From NCBI GenBank assembly GCA_003255025.1, contig QANY01007271.1:62001-126000 (forward strand): a stretch of 64,000 nucleotides of DNA. Direction: 5' to 3'. Shown here piece after piece: positions 21,950 through 34,150 of this stretch. The stretch's first letter is position 1; each line of letters begins with the position of its first letter. The DNA is from Datisca glomerata (lineage: Eukaryota > Streptophyta > Magnoliopsida > Cucurbitales > Datiscaceae). A program made the translations under genes and the position numbers. The notes under the pieces were generated by a model. The model had not been told where the DNA came from, made no database searches, and saw only the letters and a list, made by a program, of their open reading frames with translations.

Positions 21950-23030
21950 AAAGATTTAGGCAGATGAAACAGAAGTAGATTCCACATACATGTAGCCGAA
22001 AAGGACTTACTCGTTTAGATGATGATATGGTGATCCATTGTAGTAATTTATGCTTATAGTTTTATGTTACCTGCATTTACTTGTGCCTTGTATTTTCTTT
22101 CAGAAGAAATACTTTGAAGATCCAGATTCCATATCAAGAATCGATGTAAAGCCCACATGAAAAAGAACGGTGAACCTGTAAACTCAGCAGCTACTGAAAC
22201 TATTCTAAGAAATCTTATGAGTGTGATCTTGTTATATTCTAACAGTTTAATGTGTGAAGAAAATTTTGTTGCCTAACCATATTTTGTATAATTGTCTAAT
22301 CATGTAGAGTCAATTGAAAAGATCATGAAGATGATACACAACATTGACTTCTACGCATGAATATTAGATATGGCTTCATAGTTAAAGTTCTTGGTCCTGA
22401 GAGAAAATGTCGATTAAGAGGGCTTTAACAGAGATCTAAAAATGCTCTAAATACATATAAGAATGAGGTAAATGAGTTGTGATCATTGGTCAGTGATTTA
22501 TTGAAAAATCAGGTAAGTCTTTAATATGCATTAGAATAAAATTTAAGTACTTATGCTTTTTAACACTCTTCGTATGAATGTAAGTTCCGATCAAGTGAAG
22601 GAAATTCAAATACAAATCTGCATTCTCGATTGGTAAAACAAGTCACATTTATATTTTGTTTGTACTCTCACACACCAACATACACCTCTATTTTACTTTG
22701 TTTTTCATATATATTACTGACTTGAACTAATGAAGTAAATTCGTTTATCTTGTTGAAGGGTGTGAAAGACAACTCTCACTTGACAAAGTGTAAGCTAGAT
22801 TAACTTGGATCAAGGTAGATTATTGCTAAAGGATGTTGGCCTCTGAGTGACTCAAATGCCCTTGTTCATCATATTCCTTTTGGGGCCGATGCAATTAGAG
22901 TTTAGGTAGATGTTGTAAAGAAACATGGAGCATGTTTATGGAGCTCTACGATTAACATTGAAGAACCTAAGGGAACTAAGGCTGTAGGGCCTACCAAAAT
23001 GGTCATAATGAGGTAAGTTCGAAGATGAAT
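21950..23030 (+). pseudogene. CACTA (En/Spm) Transposase_24 protein relic
   Basis: Fragments in order: RFRQMKQK, HTCSRKGLTRLDDDM (about 21950-22030), DPDSISRID and, after a frameshift, KAHMKKNGEPVNSAATETI (22090-22200), VLGPERKCRLRGL (22390), and a C-terminal block NALVHHIPFGADAIRV, VDVVKKHGACLW, INIEEPKGTKAVGPTKMVIM (22850-23010). This is the standard order of the plant Ptta/En/Spm transposase-associated protein, with what look like introns between exons. Several stops make it a relic. It might belong with the CACTA-type terminus at 16105, but orientation and distance are inconclusive. Confidence 0.75.
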
Positions 23031-23394
23031 GAATAGTAGTTGAATTCATAATTTCAATTATTTTGTGGTTCTGAGATTCTGGATATTCTGACCATCATGT
23101 GGTGCTGTTAGTTTATAGTTAAGATGCTTGATTTAGTATAAGGAAAAAGTCTCCTCCCCCCATAGTAGTAACAACAGTGTTGTTGTTCGTTTTATGGTCT
23201 AGGTACTTGATAATTTTTAAATAAGTTGTTTGGCGCGTATAAGAAAGTGGTATTTTCTCAATAGAAGATTGGTAAGAAACTAATATTTTCTTCTACTCAC
23301 CCGCTTCTGAATAATTTTAGGGAATTTTATGTAATTAGACAAGTTTAGGGGTGATGTTTTAAGAAATGACAGATTTTTTATATAGGTAAATAGA

Positions 23395-23730
23395 AAGTTA
23401 TCATTACAGGCAGTGTGTTCCACCTATGATCAGATCAATTAAACTGGCCTCTGGCTTAAGAAAGATATAAACGACATACTAAGCAGAAGCGCGTAGACTA
23501 AAAAGAAGGGAGAGAGGCAGAAGCTTTCTCTTCTATTCAGAAAGGGAAGTCATCTACTCTGCCAAGGCACTTATTAGCATGGGATTGGATCTTAATAATG
23601 AAAGACAAAACATCTATTAGAATATAGGCAATCCCCGGGGAATTCCTATCGATTTTCGATGGATAACAATCCATCTTTCTCGCTTTCGCTCCTTTTCCCA
23701 ATCAATCGCGAGGGTTCCGGGCATGAGACA
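23395..23730. other. Possible organellar (mitochondrial) DNA insert
   Basis: A stretch of distinctly higher GC and different word use (agcagaagcgcgtagac, gggagagaggcagaagc, caatccccggggaattcc, caatcgcgagggttccgg) with sharp edges against AT-rich flanks. The phrasing is typical of plant mitochondrial intergenic DNA. I cannot align it here, so this rests on composition and style only. Confidence 0.35.
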
Positions 23731-23759
23731 ATAACTATTGACTAAAAAGTCTTTAATAT

Positions 23760-24490
23760 TTTTTAGGGCGTTGGAAAAATTTTCAAGTAGATATATAATA
23801 TACCATTGAATGACTAATCATTCAATTGCTTAATTATAAGAAATCAATTAATGCTGGATATCAATAACAAATTTTTGAATTTTAAAAACCGTTAAAAAAT
23901 TATGAAATATTTGAAAACAATAAAAAAACACTCAAAAACCACACGGCCCATATCAAACATTCAAAAAATTGGATAGATATAAATTATATCATTGATTGAC
24001 TAATTAGTTGACTCTCTATATTCAAACAATGTGATGAGTAATCAGTCAATGATATATTCCATATTTACCCAAACTTTTTAATGACATCATTTAAGACTAA
24101 TTGACTCATCACATTCCTTAAATATAGAGAGTCAATTAATGCTAGACATCAATGAAATATGTTTACCGTTAACAGAATATTTTGAGTACCTATAACTAAG
24201 AGATAAGATACTCTATTAATAACATTAGCTAAAATTTAGGAAACAATCAAAATGCTTCGATAAATGATGATAAAATTAATCAAAAAATAAAAAAAGAATT
24301 TGATTCAAAATTCTGTAAAACTAAGGGCAATATTGTCTCTTTAAATTTTAATCAATAAATGATTGCTGACGTGATAAAAATGTTATTTGTTTTTCTAAAG
24401 TTAAAAAAACCTACTATTTGTAAAGGTAAGTTTAAAAATTAACTATTTGATGCAGTAATTTATAATTATATAGCAGATATATTGTTCATA
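23760..24490. repeat. AT-rich repeat, copy 2 of a direct pair
   Basis: Shares with 16620-17480, in the same order and orientation, the tandem phrases gatataaattatatcattgattgac..., attccttaaatatagagagtcaattaatgct, and a tail from aaaatttaggaaacaatcaaa to gtttaaaaattaactatttgatgc. Identity is moderate and gapped. No coding capacity seen. Confidence 0.6.
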
Positions 24491-25300
24491 TAACATGTAA
24501 AATTAGCTTTCCTAAACTTGAGATGAATTCATAATTTCAATTCTGATGTTTATTTGGTGCAAGTTTTAGTTGATGACTAATTGGTCAAAGTGACTGCTCT
24601 ACTGCCAATTTAAGTGTATGGCATTAGCTATTCATGGCCGTCAAAGAAGGTGCAATTAATGGGTATTTGTTTGTATTTAGATACACTGGTTGAATGCCAA
24701 CAACTTGGTATATAGTTTTGTGCCTTCAACCTAATTCTTGGAGATAGAACATTAATGACAATCATGTCCAAAATGGAATACAAACTAAGTCGTCATTTAA
24801 AGACTCATATGTCGTTGTTTGGATAAACAAAAGACAAATCATGTTACATTCAATTTTTAGCAGTGGAATCTTTACATCTGTACTATAAGAATTTGAGTTA
24901 TCTCATATCAATCTAATCTTGTTCTATATTTACTTTATAGGCTAGCGTCATAAGATTATTGTATAAAAGGATTGAAGACACATCAAAGATATTTTTCTCA
25001 AAATGATAGAATGAAAGCTCTTGTCACTTAAATGTGGGATGCAACCCAACGTAGTGCTTTGAGCCGACTGATTTTTTTTTTATAATTATTACGTTGTTTT
25101 TAGATGACTTGGAAAGACGTTCATTTTAATATTTGAAACTTAATTACTATGGAAAATGTTATTGTATGTAAATTTTAGAAATTATATGATATTGGTATTT
25201 TAAGATATGTTTTCTGTTTCAGTTTATGTCATGGTTTGTTTATATAGAGATGTTTAAGTTGACATTTTTACATTTTCTACTATAACTAAAAGAAAACGCT
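24491..25300. other. AT-rich, no gene recognised
   Basis: Runs from the AT-rich repeat to the target site of element A. It has no open frame of note. Its last five bases, ataat (25301-25305), are the left target duplication of element A. Confidence 0.35.
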
Positions 25301-25305
25301 ATAAT

Positions 25306-25938
25306 TGAACAGAGAAAAAATCACTCAAGACATGTGTACAGAAAGAACGAATCCTAAGTGAACGTGTAGACCATGAACATGGTAAGATTGGGAGCTTTAA
25401 ACATGAAGGAGTTCTAAACGGGAAAGAACTCTAAACGGGAAGGAGCTCTAAACGGGAAAGAACTCTAAACGGGAAGGAGTTCTAAACAATAAAGATTTCT
25501 AAACGAGAAGAAACTCTAAACGGAAAAGAACCATAAGCGGGAAGGAATTCGAGAAATGGAAAACCTGACTGATTAAACAGGAAAAAACAGACAGAGGACA
25601 CGCACCTTCGCGAACGGAAAAAGATTGACAGGGGACTCGTTCCTCCGGAACTGGAGAGGCACTCATCGAACTATGCAAGAACAGAAAAAGAAGAAAAGCG
25701 GGAACGGGTGGAAGGGATCAGAAATAAATAGACAAAAGGCTATGATTGATTGGGTAAGCTGAAATGACTCGGATGAGACAGATTGGTAGGCCATTAAGTG
25801 GTTGTAATTGATCGGCTTGAAACCACAAGAAATCATCAAGTGGTCTGATTGGCGGCTGAGCGAGATAGATGGGAAACGAGAAAGGGAAAGGGGATCATAC
25901 ATGGCAGGGTAATCTCCATTAACGGGTGTGATCCCTAG
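25306..25938 (+). repeat. 5' LTR of element A, truncated
   Basis: Matches the first 629 bp of the 3' LTR up to gtgtgatccctag. The final roughly 224 bp, with the TATA box and polyadenylation region, are missing, as are the primer-binding site and most of gag. The next base is already in gag C-terminal codons. An internal minisatellite of about 18-19 bp (aggagttctaaacggga) lies at about 25400-25550. Confidence 0.9.
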
Positions 25939-26280
25939 TTGAAAAGACTGGCCCCGCTTACAAGGGAGCCAAACCGCGCGGATAAAGAGAAATACTGCTC
26001 ATTCCATAAGAGCAACAGACATTTAACAAAATATTGCTTCCAGCTGAAGGATTATATGGAGAAACTGGTGAAATAATGATACATTAATCAATTCATGAAG
26101 AGAGAGGAACCAAAGCGGGAAGCTGAAAGGGAAGTCCATGACGGAGGAAAAAGGGATAATGGGAAGCAGCCGTTCCGAATAGTTGACACCATCATCGCAT
26201 TAACTGAACAGGAGGGGACTACCAAAAAGAAAAGGAAAGTGTACAGCAAAATACCACTACTGGAACGAAGCCGGAAATAA
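25939..26280 (+). pseudogene. gag C-terminal remnant of element A
   Basis: Reads LKRLAPLTREPNRADKEKYC, then SFHKSNRHLTKYCFQLKDYM, a C-x2-H...C knuckle-like region, then EKLVK and stops. It continues as GKRDNGKQPFRIVDTIIAL. It aligns with the intact equivalent in element C (FCSSYISSGHYTRVCFQLKD). The first codon directly follows the truncated LTR, so the deletion joined LTR and gag. Confidence 0.75.
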
Positions 26281-26329
26281 GGAAGTACCGCCAATGAAAG
26301 CGGGAATCCCCGACTCATTTCTTACGACA

Positions 26330-28880
26330 TGGACTTGGAGTACGACATGTGCCATACATGTGGGAAATTGTTTGCTGAGAAGGGTATTAACTGATGATGG
26401 GAGTGCCGCCAATATTCTCCATCAGTCATGCTTGAAAAGATGTCTATGGGAGAATGGCAGTTACAAGGTATGTCGCAGCCACTAGTTGGTTTCAACGTGA
26501 ATGTGAACTACTCAGAAGGGTTGATCAACCTTTCAGTTAGGACAGAACCATTCAATTACCTCACCGAGTTTGTGATGTTGGACACGTTATCCTCTTACAA
26601 TGCTATTTTGAGAAGAACATGGTTACATAAAATGAGGGTAGTGTCGTCCACCTACTATCAAGTGCTGAAATATCTATCTTCTGAAGGGATTAGAACCATA
26701 AGAGGGGACTCAACTGTCACCAGGATATGTGTAATTACTGCATTAGAATTAGCGATGAAACAGAAATTGGGATAAATAGAAGAAAAGTTAGTCGTTACTA
26801 ATGAACAATAGTAATCACAGAAGGATGCGTAAGTGGGTCTGAGGTATGAAGCATGAGAAGAAATCAAACCCATTTTCTTAGATGAAGAAACACGAAAAAT
26901 GACAAATATTAGGGCCCACCTAGAGGAAACAGAATAGGAAAGGTTGACTGACTTCATATGGAGAAACAATGACATTTTTGCAACCATTGTTCAGGAGATG
27001 CCAGGTATACCAAAAAATATAATCTGTCATAAACTGAATGCTGACCCTTCTGTTAAACCCGTGAAGAAGTGAAAAAGAAGTTTCATGCCAGAAAGAAATA
27101 TGGCCATCAAAGAAGAAGTAAACTACTAAAAGAAGTAAACTCTAGAGTGGCTCGCTAACATCGTCATGGTAAAAAAATGGGAAATGGAGGATTTGTGTAG
27201 ACCTCACAGATCTGAACAAAGCATGCCCAAAAGATGAATATTTGTTACCCAGAATAGTTCAAATGGTGGATGCTACCTCGGGACACGGACTTATGAGCTT
27301 CATGGACGCCTTTTCAGGATACAACCAGGTGAAAATATTTCAACCTGACCAAGAGAAAATATCTTTCATAACTGAATAATGTACTTTTTGTTATAAGGTA
27401 ATGCCTTTTGGTTTAAAAAATGTAGGTGCAACCTACCAAAGGTTGGTAAATAAATACTTCCGAGAACAGCTTGAGAAAATCATGAAAGTTTATGTAGATG
27501 ACATGCTGGTGAAGAGATGTGAGCGGAACGATCACATCAAAAATCTTGGTGAGGCCTTTTCCATCATGAGGAAAAATTCGATGAAGTTGAATCCAGAAAA
27601 ATGCACCTTCAGAGTAGCGACCGGGAAATTCCTCTGCCACTTGGTTACGCAGCGGAGAATTGAGGTCAACCCGGATAAAGTGAAAGCCATAATGAAGATG
27701 AAATACCCACAAAACCAGGAAAGATATAAGGCTTAACAGGAAGATTGGCGGCATTAAGTAGATTTCTTTCAAGATCAATCGACAAATGTAAACCATTCTT
27801 TGCAAAGCTGGGGAAGAATTCAGCATACAGATGTGATGAAAAATGTGAGGAAACTCTTAGCAAGATAAAAGAATACTGGACAACTCCACAACTATTGTCA
27901 AAACCGAAGCTGGGGGAACCCTTATACCTATATGTAGCCGTCTTGCAGACCACCAACATCGTTGTTCTAATCAGAGAAGAAGAAAGGAAATAGAATCTGG
28001 TATACTTCGTCAGCAAAAGTCTAGTAGCAGCCGAGACTCGTTATAAAAGGATGGAAAATTTGATACTGGTCGTTGTAATAACCGCAAGGAAACTAAGACC
28101 CTACTTTCGGGCATACACCGTAAAGGTGCTGACGGATTCGCCAATTAGAAGTCTCCAGCATTCGCCCGAAATAAGCAGAAGAATGGTAAAGTGGGCAATC
28201 TAGTTAAGCCAATACGAGATCCACTACGAGCCAAGAACATCAATTGAAGGGCAAGCCTTGGGCAATTTTTTGGTAGACTTTACCGTTTATGCCAAAGAGG
28301 AAGCATAAAGTGGACAGCAAGCAATTGAAAGTGGGACGTGGGAGTTATACTTTGACGGAGCCTCAAACAATAACGGAGCCAGAGCGGGAGTGGTGCTACG
28401 GACTCCGTTTGGTGAAACGTTCGAACACTACTTCTCATTCGGATTCAACATCTCATACAATGAAGCCGAATACGAAGCCTTGATAGTAGGAACCACTCTG
28501 TTACGGGAATTAAAGGTAAATGAAATAAAAATCTTTTATGATTCAATGTTGGTAATAATAAAAGGAGACGGGGGAGTTCACGGTGAAAGATGAAAGAATG
28601 ATTAGTTACCTACAATGGACAAAGGGACTGCTCAAACAACTAAAATATTTTGAAATCCATCCTAAGAGTGGAAAACGGGCACGCGGACGCATTGGCTAAT
28701 TTGGGGTCTTCATTGTAACTCCCACGAAAAAGAAGCGTGCCAGTTGAATTTCTAGAAATACCAAGCATCACAACTAAAAAAGTAGCAGAAGGGGAAGCTG
28801 GGTAGGAGCTAAGTTGGCAGGACGACATGATGCGTTGCTTGAAAGAAGGGATCCTACCCCGAGACAAACTTCATGCTAGG
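26330..28880 (+). pseudogene. Protease, reverse transcriptase and two RNase H domains of element A
   Basis: Protease: VLTDDGSAANIL (about 26385) and FVMLDTLSSYNAILRRTWLH (26565). RT: a damaged N-terminal part (27080-27400), then MPFGLKNVGATYQRLVNKYF and an intact KVYVDDMLVK at about 27486, with LNPEKCTFRV following. First RNase H: about 27745-28300 (IDKCKPFFAKL, YFVSKSLVAAETRY, LVVVITARKLRPYF). Second, archaeal-type RNase H: about 28340-28620 (YFDGASNNNGARAGVVLRTP, NEAEYEALIVGTTLL, FYDSMLVI). The second RNase H is a Tat-lineage hallmark. Stops such as TAA at 27377 and 28201 disable it. Confidence 0.85.
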
Positions 28881-28959
28881 AAGATTCAACAACAGAGTGA
28901 CATGTACTGCATAATTAACGATCCATTGTATATATGATATTTTTCAGGGCCATATCTGA

Positions 28960-29990
28960 AGTGCCTAAAAAAAAGGAAGTCGAATATGTGTTAGCAAAAA
29001 TACACGGATGGGTATGCAGAAATCATACCGGGGGTGATCTCTAGCCCACAAAGTACTAAATGAAGGATATTACTGGCCGAAAATGCACCAGGATGCCAAA
29101 CAATATGCGAAGAAGTGCGAAAGTGTCAACGATTTTTGCCCCCGTGATAAAATTGGCCATAGGAAAGCTCAACACCATGACAAGCCCTTGGCCATTCATG
29201 TAATGGGCTCTAGACATTGTCAGACCACTCCCCATGGCACCCATTTTGAAACGCTTCCTGCTAGTTGCCACTGACTACTTCACCAAGTGGATTGAGGCAG
29301 AAGCCATTACTAGTATTCGTGAAGAAGAAGTAAGGGGAATCCTATGAAAAAAATATAGTGCGCAGATACGGAATTCCTCGAGTCTTATTATCTGACAACG
29401 GGTTTTAATTTACTGAAAAGATGGTAAGGACTTTTTGTAAAGATCTGCAAATTACCAACTGATTCTCTACACCCTACTACCCATAAGAAACGCTTGTAGT
29501 CAGTAAATGGGAAATGGGTAGAAGAATTACCAGCAATACTATCGGCATATCGAACAACTCGTAGAGAGGTGACATGTGAAACACCATTTGCCTTAAACTA
29601 CAGAACAAAAGTGGTTATACTCATGAAAATAGGAAATCAAACTCTCAGATCAGAACTAACTGAATAGTAAAATGAAGAACTCATGAAAGCAAGTCTTGAT
29701 TTGCTAGAAGAAAGAAGGGAAACAACACTCGTGCAGATAGCTAATTACAATTAGAAAATGAAAGCCTACTTCCAAAAAAGAGTTAGAAGATGGGCGTTCT
29801 AGGAAGGGAATTTAGTTTTAAAAAATATCTTTCAAACAGAAGGAAAGTTTGGTCCATCTTGGGAAGGCCCTTTCATCATTAAAATAGTGGGCGGAAGCGG
29901 CTACTATCACCTTATGACAGAGGACAGAGCAGAATTAGCAAAACCTTGGAACGTCAGTTACCTTAAGAAATATTTCATTAAAACTATTGA
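28960..29990 (+). pseudogene. Integrase of element A
   Basis: Core region WALDIVRPLPMAP (about 29203) keeps the first catalytic Asp, and [16 protein letters not shown] follows near 29265. LLSDNGF (29388) supplies the second Asp. The third acidic residue is in a damaged stretch (29490-29520). The C-terminal part has NYN.KMKAYFQKRVRRW and EGKFGPSWEGPFIIKIVGG to WNVSYLKKYF. Multiple stops and frame changes. Confidence 0.8.
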
Positions 29991-30084
29991 ATATTATTGC
30001 AATATACAAATTCTCCTGTGGTTTTTTCCCACAAGGGTTTTCCACATAAAAAAACTGGTGTCAATTCTTTCCTTCTTTCTCACC

Positions 30085-30435
30085 CTTGTAAAAAAAAGGT
30101 CGGTGACCTAAAAGCCTAAGCCCTTAAAAGCAGAAAAACTCTCTCTCCAAAATGTAGAAAAAATGTGGACGACCTAGAAGCCTAAGCCATTGAGAGCGAG
30201 AAAAACCTACTAATTAAAATATGAAAAAAAAGTTGGCGGCCTAGAAGCCTAAGTCCTTAAGAGTGGGAAAAACATTTTCTCTAAAATGTGAAAAGAAAAA
30301 AAAAGGAGTAATGACCATGGCGTGAAAGCCTAAGTCACCAAGGGCGGAACAAAAATCACTCTCTAAAATGAAAATCGGGTTGATGGTTTAAAAGCCTTGA
30401 TAGCGGGAAAAACCTTCTCTTTAAAATGTGGAAAG
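30085..30435. repeat. Tandem repeat in the 3' region of element A, about 70-80 bp units
   Basis: About five degenerate units sharing gcctagaagcctaagtcc, gagcgggaaaaac and ctctctaaaatgtg. It lies between integrase and the antisense gene, the same relative position as the 55 bp array of element C, but with a different monomer. Tandem arrays in this region are a known habit of Tat elements. Confidence 0.75.
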
Positions 30436-30880
30436 CAAAACAAATGATGAAACACAATGCAAGGAAAGGAGGAAAGAAAAACTCAGAGGAAGATGGAAAC
30501 GGAAAAACTCATCCGTCCTAAACAAGAAACAACTCAGAATGTAGGGGAAGCACTGTACCGAAAAAATCCTCTAAATTGTTGAAAGTCTAAACTTAAATTG
30601 TTATTGGAAATAACTTGGAACCTAGAAATTGCTATATGCTAAAATGCTGAGCTACTTAAAAATTCTTCTTCAAGCATTCAAAAAAAGGATTCAATTGAAA
30701 AAATGTTAAAAGTATGAAATTTCTAAAGTTCCACTTTACTTACTCAAAACTTGCTAGAGTATAATTGGTATGAAGCATGACAAGAAGAGAAATTCATTTC
30801 CTTGATAAAATTACAGAATGCCTTAATAAGAAAAGATACAAAATACAAAGTGAAAGTAGCAGGAAAGAAATAAAAGAAGA

Positions 30881-32220
30881 CTAAGACTCATCCACAAGGA
30901 TGATTCCAGCGGCAAGAGGGTCAGTCGCTGTGTCCACAGTGCCTTTCGCAATAAGAACGCTAGCTTATTCAGGCGGGGGGATTACGGCTTCCTCAAAAGC
31001 AGGAACACCCTCGAGAGTGTCCTCCATCTCAGTTTCAGCAGCCCCTTCCAAACAAACCTTGGGGGAAGGTTCTCATTTTCGTTCTTGTACTCGACAAGGT
31101 AAACTTTCTCCTTGGCGTTTGTCGAATATAGCTTGATAAATGTCGCCAGTCTCGTACTCTCTTCACTCGGCCTCCTCACGGGCGGCTTTAGTAGCGGCCA
31201 ACCTATTTTCCACAATTTTTAAATTTTCAAAGAAAAGAGTTTGGCACCTCTTGGACTCCTCAAGAGCCGCCTTCACATCCCACAAAGATTCTTCAAGTCT
31301 GGAATACTCTGCTGCCACGACCGTTGTTCCTAAAGCTTACTCTTCAACCATACTCTGGAGCTCGGCTTTTCTTTTGGAGAGTCACTCGATCTTAGACCTC
31401 TGAGTCTTGAGAACCCCGAGGTTGTTCTCGATCTCCCCATTCCACTGGGCAACCGTCTACTCATTGGCCAATAAGTGCTCTTGAAGACTGTTGTGGAAGA
31501 TAATGGCCTGAAAAAATACGAAAGGAAACACAACTTAGTAAAATAAAGGAAGATGACAAATAAAGAAAGCAGAAAGAAGAGGGAAAATAATACCTTCACC
31601 AAACCATGGCTTAGAGAATAGAGCTGGTTCCCAACGGACATGTTGCGAGCTACTTCCATGTCTGTATCTAACTAGACCCTGCATAGCATAATATGAGTTG
31701 AGCGGGGGTCACCCACAAAGTTGACAGAAGTAGGGACCTGATAGACCCCATGAAAATGCTTTCATCTCCATAAATAAGGGTCTTCACCCACTCCATGAGA
31801 ACTGGAAGGCTGGGTGGGATTCGAGTCTCATTGTGCAGGTGGCGGGGTGGAAAGATGCCGCTAAGAAATGTCAGCCGCAACAAAAGGAATGATCGGAGGT
31901 GAAGCAGGGACAATCGAAGTCTCGTTGGAAGTGGGAGAAAGGTCCGTTTGGGAAGTGCTCGGAGCATCGCGCCGCGGACGAACGTTCTTTTCTTCCTCAG
32001 TAACGTCTTAAATGATAGTACTCCTCAAACGTGCACGCCTCAACATAACACTCACTGTAAAGTTTCAAAGCAGGCGCTCTTATTCCACGTCTTCTTGTTT
32101 AAACCTACGAGAAATGGAAGTACTAAAAATGAAAATCGGAGACTAAGGAGTAAGAATACCTAGTGGAATTTCAGGAGAAGATGAATGAGACGATGTGGAT
32201 GGTTACGCTAAGGACAGAGG
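30881..32220 (-). pseudogene. Antisense gene of element A (Tat aORF), C-terminal half
   Basis: Minus strand, ending GIILVDES stop at 30881. An upstream Ser-rich part (SSHSSSPEIPL near 32180) is followed by a hydrophobic region 31967-31668 and VGNQLYSLSHGLVK. A phase-0 intron then runs from 31593 to 31508 (gtattatttt...tttttcag). The last exon starts AIIFHNSLQEHLLANE and reads on as a Glu/Lys-rich, coiled-coil-like segment (ESLWDVKAALEESKRCQTLF, ATKAAREEAE). Stops occur. It corresponds to the better preserved antisense gene of element C. Its 5' part has been displaced by the nested element. Function unknown. Confidence 0.7.
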
Positions 32221-32269
32221 CACGGCGCGAAGGGGTGGAGCTTGGTTGTCTTCTAGGACGAATGTGACA

Positions 32270-34150
32270 TTGATAGTACACAGACTACGGGTGAACCCCG
32301 AGGCTAAACCGGTCTAGCAAAAGAGGCGACAGTATGACAAAGCAAGGAGCAAAGCCATGAATGAAGAAGTGGACAAGCTCTTGGAGGCCCAACTCATCAG
32401 AGAGGTCCGCTTCCCTAGTGGCTAGCGAATGTAGTGATGGTAAAGAAACCCAATGGGAAGTGGAGAATGTGTATTGACTTCACTGACCTTAACAAGTCCT
32501 ACCCCAAAGATAGCTTCCCACTTCCAAGGATAGACCAGCTGGTGAATGCCACGTCGGGGAATGAGGTTTTATGTTTCATGGTTGCATATTCCGGCTATAA
32601 TTAGATAAAAATGTATCCCTCAGAAAAAGAAAAAACTGCTTTCACCACCGAAAGGGGTTTGTATTGTTATAGAGCCATGCCCTTTGGCTTAAAGAACCTG
32701 GAGCCATATCAGCGCCTTGACAAAAAAATGTTCTCAAAGCAAATAGGGAGGAACGTGGATGTTTATGTTGATGACATGCTTGTTAAAGGCACCGGTATTA
32801 CCTCCCTCTTGATGGACTTAGCCGAAACCTTTTCAATTCTGAGGGAGTATAACATGAGGCCTAACCCAACCAAGTGTGTTTTTGGAGTAGGAGCAGGGAA
32901 GTTTCTCGGATTCATAGTAAACTAAAGAGGGATTGAAGCAAACCCAGATATTATCCAAGCTCTTGTCGAGATACAACCACCCAAGAATGTAAAAGAAGTG
33001 CAATAGATGAACAGACGAGTAGCGACCTTGAATCGATTTGTGTCCCGAGCTATGGACAAGTGCCTGCCCTTTTTTCGAGCATTAAAAAAGGGAAAGGATT
33101 TTTAATGGACAGATGAATGCAACAAGGCCTTTAAGCAGCTGAATGAGTATTTAGGGAAGCCACCATTGTTGAGAAAACCTGTACCATGAGAAGTTCTCTT
33201 CATGTACCTAGCTGCCACTCCAGTGGCAGTTAGCTCAGCCCTAGTCAGGGAAGAAGGGAAAAGTTAGAAGCCCGTGTATTACACCATGAAAGCTCTCACC
33301 TACGTCGAGTCACGATACCCGAACTTGGAGAGATTAGCTTATGCACTTGTCACATCTGCTCGAAGACTGAGACCATATTTTCAGGCACACCCAATCACCC
33401 TCAGGATCGAGCATCCCCTGAAGCAAGTATTGATGAAACCCAAAGTATGTGGAAGGATAGCTAAGTGGGCTATAGAATTATCAGAGTTTGAGATAAAATC
33501 TGAACCAAATACTGCAATCAAAGTTCAAGTTGTTGCTGATTTTTTTGTGGAGTTAGCCCCGACCTCGATTCAAGATGAAGAAACGCTATGGGAACTCTAC
33601 GTTGACGGATCTAGCAATGCGTATGACAGTGGGACGAGTCTTGTCCTCATCACTCCTGATCGAGTCAAGCTCGAGTATGCCCGCAAGTTTATATTTTCAA
33701 CCACAAATAATGAAGTAGAGGTTGGCTGTCGCCTTGGGGATGAAGAATCTCATAATATACAGTGAATCACAACTTGTAGTAGGACAAGTAAAAGGGGACT
33801 TCCAAACCAAATAGGAACGCATGGAACAATATCTTACCCAGGTCAAGACCCTCCTATTAAGACTTGGTAGCCATCAAATCGACCATATCCCGAGGATCCA
33901 GAACAATAACGTAGACTCCCTAGCATGATTAGCCTCAGCATCTAGACATGAACTAGATAAGACTATTCCAATGGAACACCTTCCTCACCCAAGCATTGGG
34001 GGATTGGAGATCCATTGCGTTGGACCTCGCCCAGGACGAGTGGATGGATCTCATCATTCACTATCTTAGTCAAGGAGAACTCCCAGAAGACAAGATCGAA
34101 GCCAGACGAGTTCGATATGCCTCAACCCGATATACGCTGCTGGAAGGAAT
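32270..34150 (+). pseudogene. Partial element B: RT and RNase H domains, integrase lost
   Basis: Begins HRLRVNPEAKPV and continues EEVDKLLEAQLIREVRFPSG, then GLYCYRAMPFGLKNL, an intact DVYVDDMLVKG (about 32758) and NPTKCVFGVGAGKFLGFIVN. RNase H follows (ESRYPNLERLAYALVTSARR, IKVQVVADFFVELAP), then the archaeal-type RNase H ETLWELYVDGSSNAYDSGTS (about 33580). It ends QDEWMDLIIHYLSQGELPED at about 34080, just before integrase. No LTR was recognised on its left side, and it replaces the 5' half of element A's antisense gene. Disablements include stops at 32422 and 32923. Confidence 0.8.

Noticed and set aside
30900..31403. Plus-strand open frames over the antisense gene of element A
   Set aside because: The minus strand shows homology to the antisense genes of B and C with a shared intron; the plus frames have none.
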